Shown: positions 7,858 to 17,620, counted from the stretch's first letter. The stretch: 64,000 nucleotides of DNA from Pantoea sp. Ep11b (GCF_040783975.1 NZ_CP160631.1:310001-374000); one strand, 5' to 3'. The notes: generated by a model from the letters alone, not told the origin. A program made the numbers and translations.

Positions 7858-9087
7858 ATGACGATTACTAAACAAAAAATCCTGCTGCTGGACAACGGCA
7901 GAGAGTGGGGCGGCGGCACCAACAGTATGCTGGAGCTGCTGAAACGTATCGATCGTCAGAAATTTGATATCACCTGCTGTTTTTATCATAACTACAGCCG
8001 TGGCAACGATGAAACCATTGAGGCCACCCTCAATGCACTGGCTATTCCGGTCTTTTTTATTCCGCAAATCAGACAGCCGCGCTGGGCAAAGTTTGTGAAA
8101 GAAGCCGCGCGTGCGCTGCTGTTTTTCAATAAAAAACTCAAAAAGCGCGCCATCGATGAGATCGATACGCGCTGGCGGGTCATTCCCAACGCCAGCAAGA
8201 TCCATTCCCTGCTGCAGCTGGGGAAGTTTGACACCCTCTATATGAATAACCAGCCCAGCACCAATATAGAGGGCTACCTGGCGGCGCGCAGCCTGGACGT
8301 CGCGGTAGTGCAGCACTGCCGTATCGATCCGGTCCTGGAGCCACGGCTGGTCAGTATGGTGAATCAGAATTGTCAGGCGGTGATCGCCGTCTCGCAGGGC
8401 GTCAGTAAGACCCTGCGCAGCCACGGTGTTGATGCTGAACGCTGTTTCACCGTCAGTAATGCTATCGATATCCACCAGCCTCTGCCTGATCGCCTTGAGG
8501 TACGCCAGCGTTTTAAGCTATCCCCGTCGACGTTTGTCTTTGGCTCGATCGGCTCTCTGATATTACGTAAATCTAACCACCATATTCTGCAGGCGCTGGG
8601 CCGCTTTAAACGTGCTAATCCTCAGGCCGACTGGAAAATGGTGATCGTCGGGGCGGGTCCGGAACTGCAGCATCTGCTGCAACTGGCAACCGCCGAGAAT
8701 ATTCAGCATCACGTGGTCTTTACGGGCTTCCAGAACAATGCGCTGGATTACCTGACCGCCTTTGATACCTTTATTCTTGCCTCGCGCAGCGAGGGCTTAC
8801 CGCGGGTGGTGCTGGAAGCGATGCTGGTAAATACCGCCGTCGTCGGCTCCCGGGTCGTCGGCACTGCCGAATTGATCAGTCATGACGAAACCGGGTTGCT
8901 GTTTGATTATGGCAACGTGGTGCAGCTGACCCAGCAGCTTACTGCGCTGTGGGAAGATGCGCATTTGCGTCAGCGCCTGATCAATGCGGCAGCAAAACGT
9001 GTCCGTGAACAGTACGCCATTGAAACCTATATCAGCGGTGTCGAGAATATCTTACAGAGCGTCACCAGAAAGAAACCTCATGCTTAA
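7858..9087 (+). CDS. Glycosyltransferase family 4 protein (accessory LPS-type)
   Basis: A 409-residue GT-B fold glycosyltransferase. The N-terminal acceptor half begins with KILLLDNGREWGGGTNSM, a glycine-rich loop typical of GT4. VIAVSQGVSKTL and VSNAID come at the domain hinge. The donor half has FGSIGSLILRKS, VIVGAGPE and the E-x7-E motif EGLPRVVLE, which binds the nucleotide sugar. I chose the ATG at 7858 over an upstream in-frame ATG at 7765, which lies inside a hairpin and adds unrelated sequence. Donor and acceptor are unknown. It overlaps the next gene by eight bases, and the pair sits in the yibQ-tdh interval, next to the LPS-core block, so outer-core or other surface glycan synthesis is likely. 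Confidence 0.85.
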   Translation: MTITKQKILLLDNGREWGGGTNSMLELLKRIDRQKFDITCCFYHNYSRGNDETIEATLNALAIPVFFIPQIRQPRWAKFVKEAARALLFFNKKLKKRAIDEIDTRWRVIPNASKIHSLLQLGKFDTLYMNNQPSTNIEGYLAARSLDVAVVQHCRIDPVLEPRLVSMVNQNCQAVIAVSQGVSKTLRSHGVDAERCFTVSNAIDIHQPLPDRLEVRQRFKLSPSTFVFGSIGSLILRKSNHHILQALGRFKRANPQADWKMVIVGAGPELQHLLQLATAENIQHHVVFTGFQNNALDYLTAFDTFILASRSEGLPRVVLEAMLVNTAVVGSRVVGTAELISHDETGLLFDYGNVVQLTQQLTALWEDAHLRQRLINAAAKRVREQYAIETYISGVENILQSVTRKKPHA

Positions 9088-9991
9088 CTTTTTGAATCCC
9101 CGATACCGTCACATCAGAGCGCGCCATAATCTGCCCTATTCGCATAAAGAGGTGCAGGGTTCGGTGCCGGTCACCTCTGTGGTGATCCCCTGTACCGGCG
9201 CGGACTATATCGAAGAAGCGCGGCTCAGCACCGATTTTGCGGCACGCTTTGCCACTCAGGTAAAAGAGATTGTAATTGTCAGCGATCAGCCCGCTCATGC
9301 CTTTGGCAGCCTGCCGGCGAAAACCCGCGTGGCAACGCTGGATGTGCCACATCGGGAAGCCTCCTATCGCTACAAGCAGATCTACCGCAGCCGTTTGATT
9401 AAGCTGCAGGCTCCCCTGCAGGCTGAGGGCGACGGCATTCTGATGATCGATTCCGACCTCAATCTGCTTAAAATGCCAGAGATCATGATGAAGCCGGGCC
9501 ATCTCTACTCCAGCTTCCGTCAGGGAAAGATGATTGCCAAGCTGGCTGAAGCGCCCCAGGAGGCGATTCCCGCCTACTATCCGCACAGCGTCCGGCCTTA
9601 TCTGGTGGATCACGTTAACGGAGCTTACCTGGCGGCCACCCGCGACGTCTGGCAGCGCATTTCACCGCTGTGGCTGACGCTATTTAATGATACCTGGAAT
9701 TTGATGAACGACAGCCAGCCGCCGACCGATCAGCTGCCGCTCGCGGTGTTGCTGGACATGCTGGATATTAAAACCGTCAATCTGGGAGAATGGGCCAACT
9801 GGCCGGTCTCGAAAAAAATTGGCGGCCAGTCGGCGGTGATCCCCTCTGAAGTGGTAGGCGCGCATGGCGGATTCCCGTTGTCAGAGTGGCAGAAATACCT
9901 TGCCGATCCGCAGCAGCCGCTGAACTTCAAAGGCCAGGATTATACGCGCAAAGTGCGCTACCTGACCGACGAAGAGAAGAAGCGAAGCTGA
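9080..9991 (+). CDS. Unassigned GT-A-like putative sugar transferase
   Basis: A 303-residue protein that I cannot place in a named family. The pattern is that of a GT-A glycosyltransferase. VTSVVIPCTG (about 32-40) resembles the first strand and nucleotide loop, VKEIVIVSD the next strand. MIDSDLNLL (about 122-130) puts Asp124-Ser-Asp126 where GT-A enzymes have the metal-binding DxD. HVNGAYLAATRDVW resembles an acceptor-side loop. There is no signal peptide or membrane helix, so it should be cytosolic. The ATG overlaps the upstream GT4 gene by eight bases, implying coupled translation and a shared pathway. It could instead be a non-catalytic partner of that enzyme. The start is well supported by the overlap. 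Confidence 0.75.
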   Translation: MLNFLNPRYRHIRARHNLPYSHKEVQGSVPVTSVVIPCTGADYIEEARLSTDFAARFATQVKEIVIVSDQPAHAFGSLPAKTRVATLDVPHREASYRYKQIYRSRLIKLQAPLQAEGDGILMIDSDLNLLKMPEIMMKPGHLYSSFRQGKMIAKLAEAPQEAIPAYYPHSVRPYLVDHVNGAYLAATRDVWQRISPLWLTLFNDTWNLMNDSQPPTDQLPLAVLLDMLDIKTVNLGEWANWPVSKKIGGQSAVIPSEVVGAHGGFPLSEWQKYLADPQQPLNFKGQDYTRKVRYLTDEEKKRS

Positions 9992-10019
9992 GCAGGCGGC
10001 CGTCCCGGCGGCCGCTGCG

Positions 10020-11048
10020 TTAATCCCAGTTCAGTATCACTTTTCCCGAGCGCCCTGAGCGCATCTCATCAAAGCCCTGCTGGAAATCGTCGATGCCGAA
10101 ACGATGGGTAATGATCGGGGTTAAATCGAGGCCGGACTGGATCAGCGCCGCCATTTTGTACCAGGTTTCAAACATCTCCCGGCCATAAATCCCTTTGATA
10201 AAGAGACCCTTGAAGATCACCTGATTCCAGTCGATCGCCATTTCACCCGGTGGAATGCCGAGCAGGGCAATCCGTCCGCCGTGATTCATCACCTCCAGCA
10301 GTGCGCGGAAAGCGGGCGGCGCGCCGGACATCTCCAGCCCGACATCAAAGCCTTCGGTCATGCCCAGCGCGTGCATCACATCACGGAGATCTTCATGCGC
10401 GACATTAACCGCGCGGGTGACCCCCATTTTTCGCGCCAGATCCAGACGATATTCGTTGATATCCGTGATCACCACGTTGCGTGCGCCAACGTGGCGACAG
10501 ATAGCGGCGGCCATGATCCCGATCGGCCCTGCGCCGGAGATCAGCACATCCTCACCAACCAGATCGAAGGAGAGTGCGGTATGCACCGCGTTGCCAAAGG
10601 GGTCAAAAATAGCCGCCAGCTCGTCGGAAATGTTGTCGGGAATTTTAAACGCGTTAAACGCCGGGATGACCAGATATTCCGCAAAGCAGCCCTGGCGGTT
10701 TACCCCGACCCCCACACTGTTCCGACACAGGTGCGTGCGTCCGGCACGGCAGTTGCGGCAATGCCCACAGGTGATATGCCCCTCGCCCGAGACCCGATCG
10801 CCAATGGTGAAGCCTTTCACCTCCTGCCCGATAGCAACCACCTCACCCACATATTCATGGCCGACAATCATGGGCACCGGAATGGTTTTACGCGACCAGT
10901 CATCCCAGTTGTAGATATGTATATCGGTTCCACAGATAGCGGTTTTACGGATTTTAATCAGCAGATCGTTATGCCCCGGCTCAGGCACTGGCGCATCGTC
11001 CACCATCCAGATGCCCGGTTTCTTCTTCAGTTTGGCGAGTGCTTTCAT
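10020..11048 (-). CDS. tdh: L-threonine 3-dehydrogenase
   Basis: A 342-residue zinc-dependent dehydrogenase of the MDR family. It oxidises L-threonine to 2-amino-3-ketobutyrate with NAD+, the first step of threonine conversion to glycine. The catalytic zinc site starts at TAICGTD, the structural zinc lobe is [15 protein letters not shown], and the NAD-binding loop is [33 protein letters not shown] is nearly identical to E. coli Tdh. I start it at 11048, giving MKALAKLKK. The longer option at 11075 would extend into kbl. It lies 10 bp after kbl, its partner enzyme, forming the classical kbl-tdh operon. Confidence 0.97.
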   Translation of the reverse strand: MKALAKLKKKPGIWMVDDAPVPEPGHNDLLIKIRKTAICGTDIHIYNWDDWSRKTIPVPMIVGHEYVGEVVAIGQEVKGFTIGDRVSGEGHITCGHCRNCRAGRTHLCRNSVGVGVNRQGCFAEYLVIPAFNAFKIPDNISDELAAIFDPFGNAVHTALSFDLVGEDVLISGAGPIGIMAAAICRHVGARNVVITDINEYRLDLARKMGVTRAVNVAHEDLRDVMHALGMTEGFDVGLEMSGAPPAFRALLEVMNHGGRIALLGIPPGEMAIDWNQVIFKGLFIKGIYGREMFETWYKMAALIQSGLDLTPIITHRFGIDDFQQGFDEMRSGRSGKVILNWD

Positions 11049-11058
11049 AACCGACTCC

Positions 11059-12255
11059 TCAGGCGATGACGCCAAGTTGTTTGCCGATGCGGGTAAAGGC
11101 GGTTACCGCACGCTCCAGCTGTTGCTGAGTGTGCGCCGCCGAGATTTGGGTGCGAATACGAGCCTGCCCCTTCGGCACCACCGGATAGAAGAAACCGGTC
11201 ACGTAGATGCCTTCCTGTTGCAGCAGGCGGGCAAACGCCTGGGCGACACGCGCTTCCCCGAGCATCACCGGGATAATCGCGTGATCGGCACCGGCCAGGG
11301 TAAAGCCTGCTGCCGTCATCTGCTCGCGAAAGAAGCGGGCGTTATCCCACAGACGCTGGCGCAGCCCGTCGCCTTCGCTGAGCAGATCCAGCACCCGCAG
11401 CGAGGCGGCAACGATGGCTGGCGCGAGGGAATTGGAGAACAGATAGGGACGGGAGCGCTGGCGCAGCCACTCCACCACTTCGGCTTTCGCGGCGGTGTAG
11501 CCGCCGGATGCGCCGCCCAGCGCTTTACCCAGCGTTCCGGTAATAATGTCGACCCGGCCCATTACGTCACAATATTCATGGGTGCCGCGTCCACTGTTCC
11601 CGACAAAGCCCACCGCATGGGAATCATCCACCATAACCAGCGCAGAGAACTCATCGGCCAGATCGCAGATTGCAGGCAGATTGGCGATCACCCCATCCAT
11701 AGAGAAGACGCCATCGGTGGCGATCAGAATATGCCGCGCGCCGTTGTCACGCGCCGTCTGAAGCGCCGTGCGCAGCCCGTCCATGTCGTTGTTGGCATAA
11801 CGGTAACGCTGCGCTTTGCACAGCCGGACGCCGTCGATGATAGAGGCGTGATTCAGCGCGTCAGAGATCACTGCATCCTGCGCATCCAGCAGCGTTTCAA
11901 ACAGGCCACCATTGGCGTCAAAGCAGGAGGAGTAGAGAATCGCATCCTCCATCCCGAGAAACTCCGCCAGCCGCTTCTCCAGCGCCTTATGGTTGTCCTG
12001 AGTGCCGCAGATAAAGCGCACCGAGGCCATGCCAAACCCATGCGAATCCATTCCCTCTTTTGCCGCCTGAATCAGCGCCGGATGGTTTGCCAGCCCTAAG
12101 TAGTTATTGGCGCAGAAGTTAATCACTGCCGGGTCGTCGCCAACCGCAATCGCCGTCTGCTGGGCAGAGGTGATGATCCGCTCCTGTTTAAACAGTCCTT
12201 CCTGACGTGCGTCATCAAGCTGCTGACGAAGTTGTTGGTAAAATTGCGCAGGCAT
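11059..12255 (-). CDS. kbl: Glycine C-acetyltransferase (2-amino-3-ketobutyrate CoA ligase)
   Basis: A 398-residue PLP enzyme of the alpha-oxoamine synthase family. It cleaves 2-amino-3-ketobutyrate with CoA to glycine and acetyl-CoA, using the product of Tdh. The PLP lysine is in [41 protein letters not shown] and [10 protein letters not shown] are family blocks. The start MPAQFYQQL at 12255 gives exactly the E. coli length. An ATG one codon upstream (12258) is equally placed behind GAGGAGAG, so the real start may be either. Transcription is divergent from hldD across a 230-bp gap. Confidence 0.96.
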   Translation of the reverse strand: MPAQFYQQLRQQLDDARQEGLFKQERIITSAQQTAIAVGDDPAVINFCANNYLGLANHPALIQAAKEGMDSHGFGMASVRFICGTQDNHKALEKRLAEFLGMEDAILYSSCFDANGGLFETLLDAQDAVISDALNHASIIDGVRLCKAQRYRYANNDMDGLRTALQTARDNGARHILIATDGVFSMDGVIANLPAICDLADEFSALVMVDDSHAVGFVGNSGRGTHEYCDVMGRVDIITGTLGKALGGASGGYTAAKAEVVEWLRQRSRPYLFSNSLAPAIVAASLRVLDLLSEGDGLRQRLWDNARFFREQMTAAGFTLAGADHAIIPVMLGEARVAQAFARLLQQEGIYVTGFFYPVVPKGQARIRTQISAAHTQQQLERAVTAFTRIGKQLGVIA

Positions 12256-12399
12256 CATTGCTCTCCTCAGATGGCAAAAATCTGGCATATCTTACTGAAC
12301 AGGCCGCATCTTCACGACAAATCGCCCAACAGAATGTCATTTTTGCAGCATAGTTCACGCCGCGAGGAGAGACGGACAAAGCGTTAAAGAGTCATCTGG

Positions 12400-12462
12400 C
12401 TGTCTGCACTCGGATGAAATGTTATGATGTGAGGTATTCGTGCGTGAAACCTCCTGTTTCAC
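12400..12462 (+). promoter_or_regulatory. Possible hldD promoter and leader hairpin
   Basis: TATGAT at 12423-12428 is a good -10 box, with only a weak -35 (CTGTCT, 12400-12405). The leader then holds a short hairpin, GTGAAAC at 12444-12450 pairing with GTTTCAC at 12456-12462. In E. coli hldD also has a heat-shock promoter; I could not recognise one here. Confidence 0.35.
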
Positions 12463-12485
12463 CCTACAACATTGAAGGTAATAAC

Positions 12486-13418
12486 ATGATTATCGTAACT
12501 GGCGGCGCGGGCATGATTGGCAGCAACATCGTCAAAGCGCTGAACAAACGCGGTCACACCGATATTCTGGTGGTGGATAATCTGAAGGATGGCACCAAAT
12601 TTGCCAATTTAGTCGACCTCGACATCGTCGATTACATGGACAAAGAAGAGTTTCTGATCAGCGTGATTGCGGGTGACGACTTAGGCCCGATCGAAGCGGT
12701 ATTCCACGAGGGTGCCTGCTCCGCCACCACCGAGTGGGATGGCAAGTACATGATGGAGAATAACTATCAGTACTCCAAAGAGCTGCTGCACTTCTGCCTT
12801 GAACGCGAGATCCCCTTCCTCTACGCCTCCTCCGCGGCCACCTACGGCGGACGCAACGACCATTTCATCGAAGAGCGCCAGTATGAGCAGCCGCTGAATG
12901 TTTACGGCTACTCCAAAATGCTGTTCGACCACTATGTCCGCCAGATGCTGCCGGAGGCGAACTCGCCGGTGTGCGGCTTCCGCTACTTCAACGTCTATGG
13001 CCCGCGTGAAGGTCATAAAGGCAGCATGGCAAGCGTAGCCTTCCATCTGAACACGCAGATCAGCAACGGTGAGAATCCAAAACTGTTTGAAGGCAGCGAT
13101 GGCTTTAAGCGCGACTTCATCCACGTTGACGATGTGGCCGAAGTCAACCTGTGGTGCTGGGAGAATAATATTTCCGGCATCTACAACTGCGGCACTGGCC
13201 GCGCCGAGTCCTTCCAGGAAGTGGCTGACGCGGTGCTGAATTTCCATCAGAAAGGTCAGATCGAATACATCCCGTTCCCGGAAAAACTCAAAGGCCGTTA
13301 TCAGGCTTATACCCAGGCCGATCTCACAAAACTGCGTGCCGCCGGCTACGACAAGCCGTTTAAAACGGTGGCGCAGGGCGTCGCTGAATATATGGTCTGG
13401 CTGAATCGCAACGCATAA
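12486..13418 (+). CDS. hldD: ADP-L-glycero-D-manno-heptose-6-epimerase
   Basis: A 310-residue short-chain dehydrogenase/epimerase (also called rfaD or gmhD) that converts ADP-D-glycero-D-manno-heptose to the L,D epimer used by the heptosyltransferases WaaC and WaaF. The Rossmann motif [14 protein letters not shown] is at residues 6-19. YGYSKM supplies the Tyr-x3-Lys catalytic pair, and SSAATYGG the serine. Length equals E. coli RfaD. I reject the in-frame ATG 24 codons upstream (12414), because MIIVTGG is the conserved start and GAAGGTAATAAC precedes it. It heads the hldD-waaF-waaC-GT9-GT8 string, ahead of the enzymes that use its product. Confidence 0.97.
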   Translation: MIIVTGGAGMIGSNIVKALNKRGHTDILVVDNLKDGTKFANLVDLDIVDYMDKEEFLISVIAGDDLGPIEAVFHEGACSATTEWDGKYMMENNYQYSKELLHFCLEREIPFLYASSAATYGGRNDHFIEERQYEQPLNVYGYSKMLFDHYVRQMLPEANSPVCGFRYFNVYGPREGHKGSMASVAFHLNTQISNGENPKLFEGSDGFKRDFIHVDDVAEVNLWCWENNISGIYNCGTGRAESFQEVADAVLNFHQKGQIEYIPFPEKLKGRYQAYTQADLTKLRAAGYDKPFKTVAQGVAEYMVWLNRNA

Positions 13419-13435
13419 AGGAAGCTGCTCCGGCG

Positions 13436-14491
13436 ATGAAAATTCTGGTAATCGGCCCGTCGTGGGTCGGCGATATGATGATGTCGCAAAGTCTCTATCG
13501 CACCCTCAAAGCCGAACATCCCGATGCGGTGATTGACGTGATGGCACCGGCCTGGTGCCGTCCATTACTGTCACGCATGCCGGAGGTGAATCAGGCGCTG
13601 GCGATGCCACTCGGGCATGGCGCGCTGGAAATCGGCGAACGTCGCCGGCTGGGAAAAGTGCTGCGCGCCAGCCATTACGACCGGGCCTATGTCCTGCCTA
13701 ACTCCTTCAAATCGGCGCTGGTGCCCTTTTTTGCCGGCATCAGACGGCGTGTGGGCTGGCGTGGCGAGATGCGTTACGGCCTGCTGAACGATTTGCGGGT
13801 GCTGGACAAAGCGGCTTTTCCGCTGATGGTTGAGCGCTATGTTGCGCTGGGCTACGACACCCCCGTTGCCTCGGCGGCGCAGCTGCCACAGCCGCTGCTG
13901 TGGCCCAGACTGCAGGTCGATGAGCAGGAGATGCGTGAAACGGCCGCCCAGTTCCGGCTTACCGCGACCCGCCCGATCATCGGTTTTTGCCCCGGTGCTG
14001 AATTTGGCCCGGCCAAACGCTGGCCACACTATCACTACGCCTCGCTGGCCCGTCAGCTGATTGCAGAAGGCTTCCAGATCGTGCTGTTTGGATCCGCCAA
14101 AGATCGTCCGACCGGCGAAGAGATTATCGCGGCGCTGCCTGAAGAGGCGCGCGGACACTGCCGGAATCTGGCGGGTGAAACCCAACTGGAGCAGGCGGTG
14201 ATCCTGCTGGCGCAGTGTCGTGCCGTGGTCAGTAACGACTCCGGCCTGATGCACATTGCCGCCGCGCTGGACCGCCCGCTGGTGGCGCTCTATGGACCCA
14301 GCAGCCCGGACTTTACGCCGCCGCTGGCGCGTCAGGCGCGCATTATCCGCCTGATCACCGGCTACCACAAAGTGCGCAAAGGCGATGCTGAACAGGGTTA
14401 TCATCAGAGCCTGATCGATATTCAGCCAGAGCGCGTCCACCAGACATTGCGTGAGCTGCTCGCGCCTCAGGAGGTGCCATGCACGTCCTGA
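13436..14491 (+). CDS. waaF: Lipopolysaccharide heptosyltransferase II
   Basis: A 351-residue GT9 heptosyltransferase (rfaF) that adds the second L,D-heptose to HepI of the inner core at the cytoplasmic face. The N-terminus MKILVIGPSWVGDMMMSQSL is the acceptor-side signature. GFCPGAEFGPAKRWP marks the start of the donor domain. SNDSGLMHIAAALDRPLVALYGPSSP is the GT9 donor-binding block. E. coli WaaF has 348 residues. It begins 17 bp after hldD and overlaps waaC by 13 bases, so the three genes are a tight operon. Confidence 0.97.
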   Translation: MKILVIGPSWVGDMMMSQSLYRTLKAEHPDAVIDVMAPAWCRPLLSRMPEVNQALAMPLGHGALEIGERRRLGKVLRASHYDRAYVLPNSFKSALVPFFAGIRRRVGWRGEMRYGLLNDLRVLDKAAFPLMVERYVALGYDTPVASAAQLPQPLLWPRLQVDEQEMRETAAQFRLTATRPIIGFCPGAEFGPAKRWPHYHYASLARQLIAEGFQIVLFGSAKDRPTGEEIIAALPEEARGHCRNLAGETQLEQAVILLAQCRAVVSNDSGLMHIAAALDRPLVALYGPSSPDFTPPLARQARIIRLITGYHKVRKGDAEQGYHQSLIDIQPERVHQTLRELLAPQEVPCTS

Positions 14492-15456
14492 TCGTAAAAA
14501 CGTCGTCGATGGGCGATGTGCTGCACTCCCTTCCGGCTCTCACCGATGCGATGCTTGCCATTCCCGGCATCCGTTTTGACTGGGTGGTGGAAGAGAATTT
14601 TGCTCAGATCCCTGGCTGGCATCCCGCGGTCGACAGGGTGTTGCCAGTCGCCATCCGGCGCTGGCGTAAACACTGGTTTGGCAGCCAGCAGCGTGAAGAG
14701 CGCGTGCTGTTTAAGCGTGCGTTACAGTCACGCCAGTACGATATCGTGATTGATGCGCAGGGGCTGATTAAAAGCGCCGCGCTGGTGACGCGCTTAGCCA
14801 AAGGGGTGAAGCATGGACAGGACAGCCGCAGCGCGCGTGAGCCGTTTGCCAGCTGGTGGTTTGACGTCCGCCATGAGGTGAGCAAGCAGCAGCACGCGGT
14901 AGAGCGGACGCGCGAACTGTTTGCCAAAAGCCTCGGTTATGAAAAGCCGCAGCATCAGGGCGACTATGCGATCGCCGGGCACTTCCTGCATCATCTGCCC
15001 GCCGACGCGCACCATTATCTGGTCTTTCTGCATGCCACGACGCGCGACAATAAGCACTGGCCGGAATCACACTGGCGGCAGCTGATTGCCCTGATGCAGC
15101 CCAGTGGACTGCGGGTGAAACTGCCGTGGGGTGCCGAGCATGAGCATCAGCGTGCGCTGCGTCTGGCGGAAGGGTTTGCGCATGTGGAGGTGTTGCCAAA
15201 ACTGACGCTGGAAGCGGTCGCCCGACAGCTGGCGGGTGCCCGGGCGGTGGTGTCCGTCGATACCGGTCTGAGCCATCTGACCGCGGCGCTGGATCGTCCC
15301 AATCTCACACTGTATGGCCCGACCGATCCCGGACTGATTGGCGGTTACGGGCAGAATCAGCAGGCACTGAGTGCTCCGAATCATCATCTGGCGGAGCTGA
15401 CGGCTGACACGGTGGCAGAGAGACTGCAGGCCGTTATTACGGAAAACACACCATGA
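14479..15456 (+). CDS. waaC: Lipopolysaccharide heptosyltransferase I
   Basis: A 325-residue GT9 enzyme (rfaC) that transfers the first L,D-heptose from ADP-heptose to Kdo of Kdo2-lipid A. It begins MHVLIVKTSSMGDVLHSLPA, with the conserved acidic residue at the GD pair. FLHATTRDNKHWPESHWR and SVDTGLSHLTAALDRPNLTL are the donor-domain motifs. E. coli WaaC has 319 residues. The start lies inside the 3' end of waaF, preceded by CAGGAGGTGCC, a very strong ribosome-binding site. Its stop overlaps the start of the next GT9 gene (ATGA). Confidence 0.97.
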   Translation: MHVLIVKTSSMGDVLHSLPALTDAMLAIPGIRFDWVVEENFAQIPGWHPAVDRVLPVAIRRWRKHWFGSQQREERVLFKRALQSRQYDIVIDAQGLIKSAALVTRLAKGVKHGQDSRSAREPFASWWFDVRHEVSKQQHAVERTRELFAKSLGYEKPQHQGDYAIAGHFLHHLPADAHHYLVFLHATTRDNKHWPESHWRQLIALMQPSGLRVKLPWGAEHEHQRALRLAEGFAHVEVLPKLTLEAVARQLAGARAVVSVDTGLSHLTAALDRPNLTLYGPTDPGLIGGYGQNQQALSAPNHHLAELTADTVAERLQAVITENTP

Positions 15457-16529
15457 ACTATGTGCTGATCTATCTGTTGCTGCTGCCTTTCCGGGCGCTG
15501 ATGCGGCTCTTTTACCGCCCGACCGGACGCAGCTTAATTATCCAGACGGCGAAGATTGGGGACTTTATTAATATCACCCCGATGCTGCGCGCGCTGGGTC
15601 AGTCTGAGCTGCTGATCAGCAAAGCGGTGGAGCCGCTGGCACGTCACGACGACACGGTCAGCCGCTATTTTCTGATCGAAGAGGCGAAGCGCAGCTTTTT
15701 GGCCAAACTGAAGCTGGCGTTCACCCTGATGAACCGCTATGACAACGTCTATCTGGTACAGCCAAACAGCGTGAACCTGTTTTTTGCGGCATTATGCAAT
15801 GCGCCCAACCGGCAGTTTCTGCGCACTTACGTGCGCAAATCCTACCACTCAACCTTCTATCGCCGGGCCAGCGGCATTGTCGAACATACGAAAACGGACT
15901 TAACGCTCGACAGTTACCTGAAGCTCATCAACCGCGACTATCGCCACACCGATTTCCCCAAGCATGCGACCTCGCCGCTCTGGCAGCCGCCTGCGCCGCC
16001 TGCCGCGTTGCTGAACCCGCGCAGCGGCATTAAAATCGGCATCAGCATCTCTGCCGGTAACCGGGCTAAAACCATTCCGGCCACCGTCTGGCAGCAGCTG
16101 ATGGCCTCGCTGTCTGACCTGCCCTGCACCTTTTATGTCTTTGGCCCGCCCGCTGAACAGCCCTGGCTGGATGAGTTACTGAGCCTGACCGGGCCGAAAG
16201 AGAATATTGTCAGCCTGATTGGTGAGCTAAAGCTGGAAGAGGTTCCGTGGGCCATCGCGCAGATGGATTTCTACATCTCCTCAGACTCTGGCAATGCCTA
16301 TATCGCCGACGCGCAGCAGGTTCCGGTGATCATGCTTTACGGGCCGTGTGAAATCAGAGAACAGCGTCCGGTTAACAACGTGTTATTTATCGGACCCGAT
16401 AATATTGCTGCCTCGACGTTCGTTTTTGCTACGCGTTTTAAGTTTGATCAGCCCGCTGAAAAATTATTCGGGTTGGATGACGATAAACTGACTAGAATAC
16501 AAACGTTTATTACTCATAATCTGGAATAG
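15453..16529 (+). CDS. Glycosyltransferase family 9 (heptosyltransferase-like) protein
   Basis: A 358-residue divergent GT9 protein. A hydrophobic N-terminus (about 3-18) precedes RSLIIQTAKIGDFINITPML, the family's acceptor-side block with its GD pair. IGISISAGNRAKTIPATVW matches the donor-domain start and SDSGNAYIADAQQVPVIMLY the donor-binding motif. The usual heptosyltransferase His after SG is replaced by Asn-Ala, and the middle is quite unlike WaaC, WaaF and WaaQ, so its sugar may differ. The ATGA overlap with waaC and the 9-bp gap to the GT8 gene place it in the core-LPS operon. Its position is where many relatives carry waaL or another core transferase, but it is not a ligase. Confidence 0.85.
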   Translation: MNYVLIYLLLLPFRALMRLFYRPTGRSLIIQTAKIGDFINITPMLRALGQSELLISKAVEPLARHDDTVSRYFLIEEAKRSFLAKLKLAFTLMNRYDNVYLVQPNSVNLFFAALCNAPNRQFLRTYVRKSYHSTFYRRASGIVEHTKTDLTLDSYLKLINRDYRHTDFPKHATSPLWQPPAPPAALLNPRSGIKIGISISAGNRAKTIPATVWQQLMASLSDLPCTFYVFGPPAEQPWLDELLSLTGPKENIVSLIGELKLEEVPWAIAQMDFYISSDSGNAYIADAQQVPVIMLYGPCEIREQRPVNNVLFIGPDNIAASTFVFATRFKFDQPAEKLFGLDDDKLTRIQTFITHNLE

Positions 16530-16538
16530 TGAAGCGTA

Positions 16539-17543
16539 ATGGCCATTACCCCTCTTGCTGACGCCGTTCAGCAAAGTCAGCTGCTGGTGAACACGCTCGC
16601 TGACATGGATGATAATCCGGTCCATGTTGCGTTTGGCATCAACCATGCCTACGCGCGTGGTCTGGGCATTACGCTGTTTTCACTTCTTTGCCATCATCCC
16701 GATACCGCTTTCCACGCCCACATTTTTTCCGATTCGCTGCGTGAAGAGGATGTGGAAAAGCTGCGTACGCTGGCGACCGGTCATCGGCTGGCAATTACGC
16801 TGCATATCTTCAACAGCGCCTGGGTTGATCAACTGCCTGCGGTGGGACGCTACCCCAAAAGTATTCACTACCGCTTCCTGATCCCTGAAACCGTGGCGCG
16901 CTACAGCGATCGGGTGATCTACCTCGACGCCGACACCCTGGTCGTCGGGGATTACTCGCCCCTGTTTACGCTGGATATCACGGACTACACGCTGGCGGCC
17001 TGCAATGACACGCCGCGGGCGCGGCAGAACCAGTGCGCGCGGCTGGGGCTGACGCACCATCACTATTTCAATTCCGGCTTTATGCTGATCAATATTCCAC
17101 GCTGGCTCGACAGGCAGACCACGGCGCGCATTACTGACGTGCTGGTGACCCGCGGCGCCGGGTTTGGTTTCCCCGACCAGGATGCGCTGAATATTGTGCT
17201 GGAGGAGGAGATCCTGATCCTGCCGGATCGTTACAACCATATTTATGACATCATTGCCAACAAAGTCTGGGACCACTCCGGCGTACCCGACGACACCGTG
17301 ATGATTCACTACACCGGCAAATGCAAACCCTGGCACGCCTGGGGGGGCAGCGATCTCTCCCGTCTTTACTACCGTTATTACCAGCGTTCGCCATGGGCCA
17401 CGCAGCCGCTTGATGCGCCAAAGCATTACAAAGAGATCAAGCGCTTTGCCCGCATAAAGTGGCATCAGAAAGAGTACGCTGAAAGCATGAGCTGGATGAT
17501 GAAATATGTCAGGCTGAAGTTTTTTAATCCGCGCCAGCCGTAG
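16539..17543 (+). CDS. LPS-core glycosyltransferase family 8 protein (WaaO/WaaI/WaaJ-like)
   Basis: A 334-residue retaining GT8 glycosyltransferase. VHVAFGINHAYARGLGITLF (about 28-47) is the nucleotide-sugar loop. YRFLIPE and YLDADTLV (Asp130-Ala-Asp132, the metal-binding DxD) follow. FNSGFMLINIPRW, FPDQDALNIVL and HYTGKCKPWHAW are further family hallmarks. The same family includes the outer-core alpha-galactosyl and alpha-glucosyl transferases WaaI, WaaJ, WaaO and WaaR. Donor and linkage cannot be read from sequence. The basic C-terminus (KYVRLKFFNPRQP) suits membrane association. It is the last gene of the hldD string; a 286-bp gap follows. Confidence 0.88.
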   Translation: MAITPLADAVQQSQLLVNTLADMDDNPVHVAFGINHAYARGLGITLFSLLCHHPDTAFHAHIFSDSLREEDVEKLRTLATGHRLAITLHIFNSAWVDQLPAVGRYPKSIHYRFLIPETVARYSDRVIYLDADTLVVGDYSPLFTLDITDYTLAACNDTPRARQNQCARLGLTHHHYFNSGFMLINIPRWLDRQTTARITDVLVTRGAGFGFPDQDALNIVLEEEILILPDRYNHIYDIIANKVWDHSGVPDDTVMIHYTGKCKPWHAWGGSDLSRLYYRYYQRSPWATQPLDAPKHYKEIKRFARIKWHQKEYAESMSWMMKYVRLKFFNPRQP

Positions 17544-17620
17544 TGAGCCCCGGCGTGCAGGCGCGAAAGGAGGCCGGTTCTGTCAGCTATCACGCCTGCG
17601 AGCCCGACACAGAGATCGCT

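Noticed and set aside
12400..12485. Heat-shock (sigma-32) promoter for hldD
   Set aside because: Known in E. coli, but I could not find a convincing -35/-10 pair of that type here.
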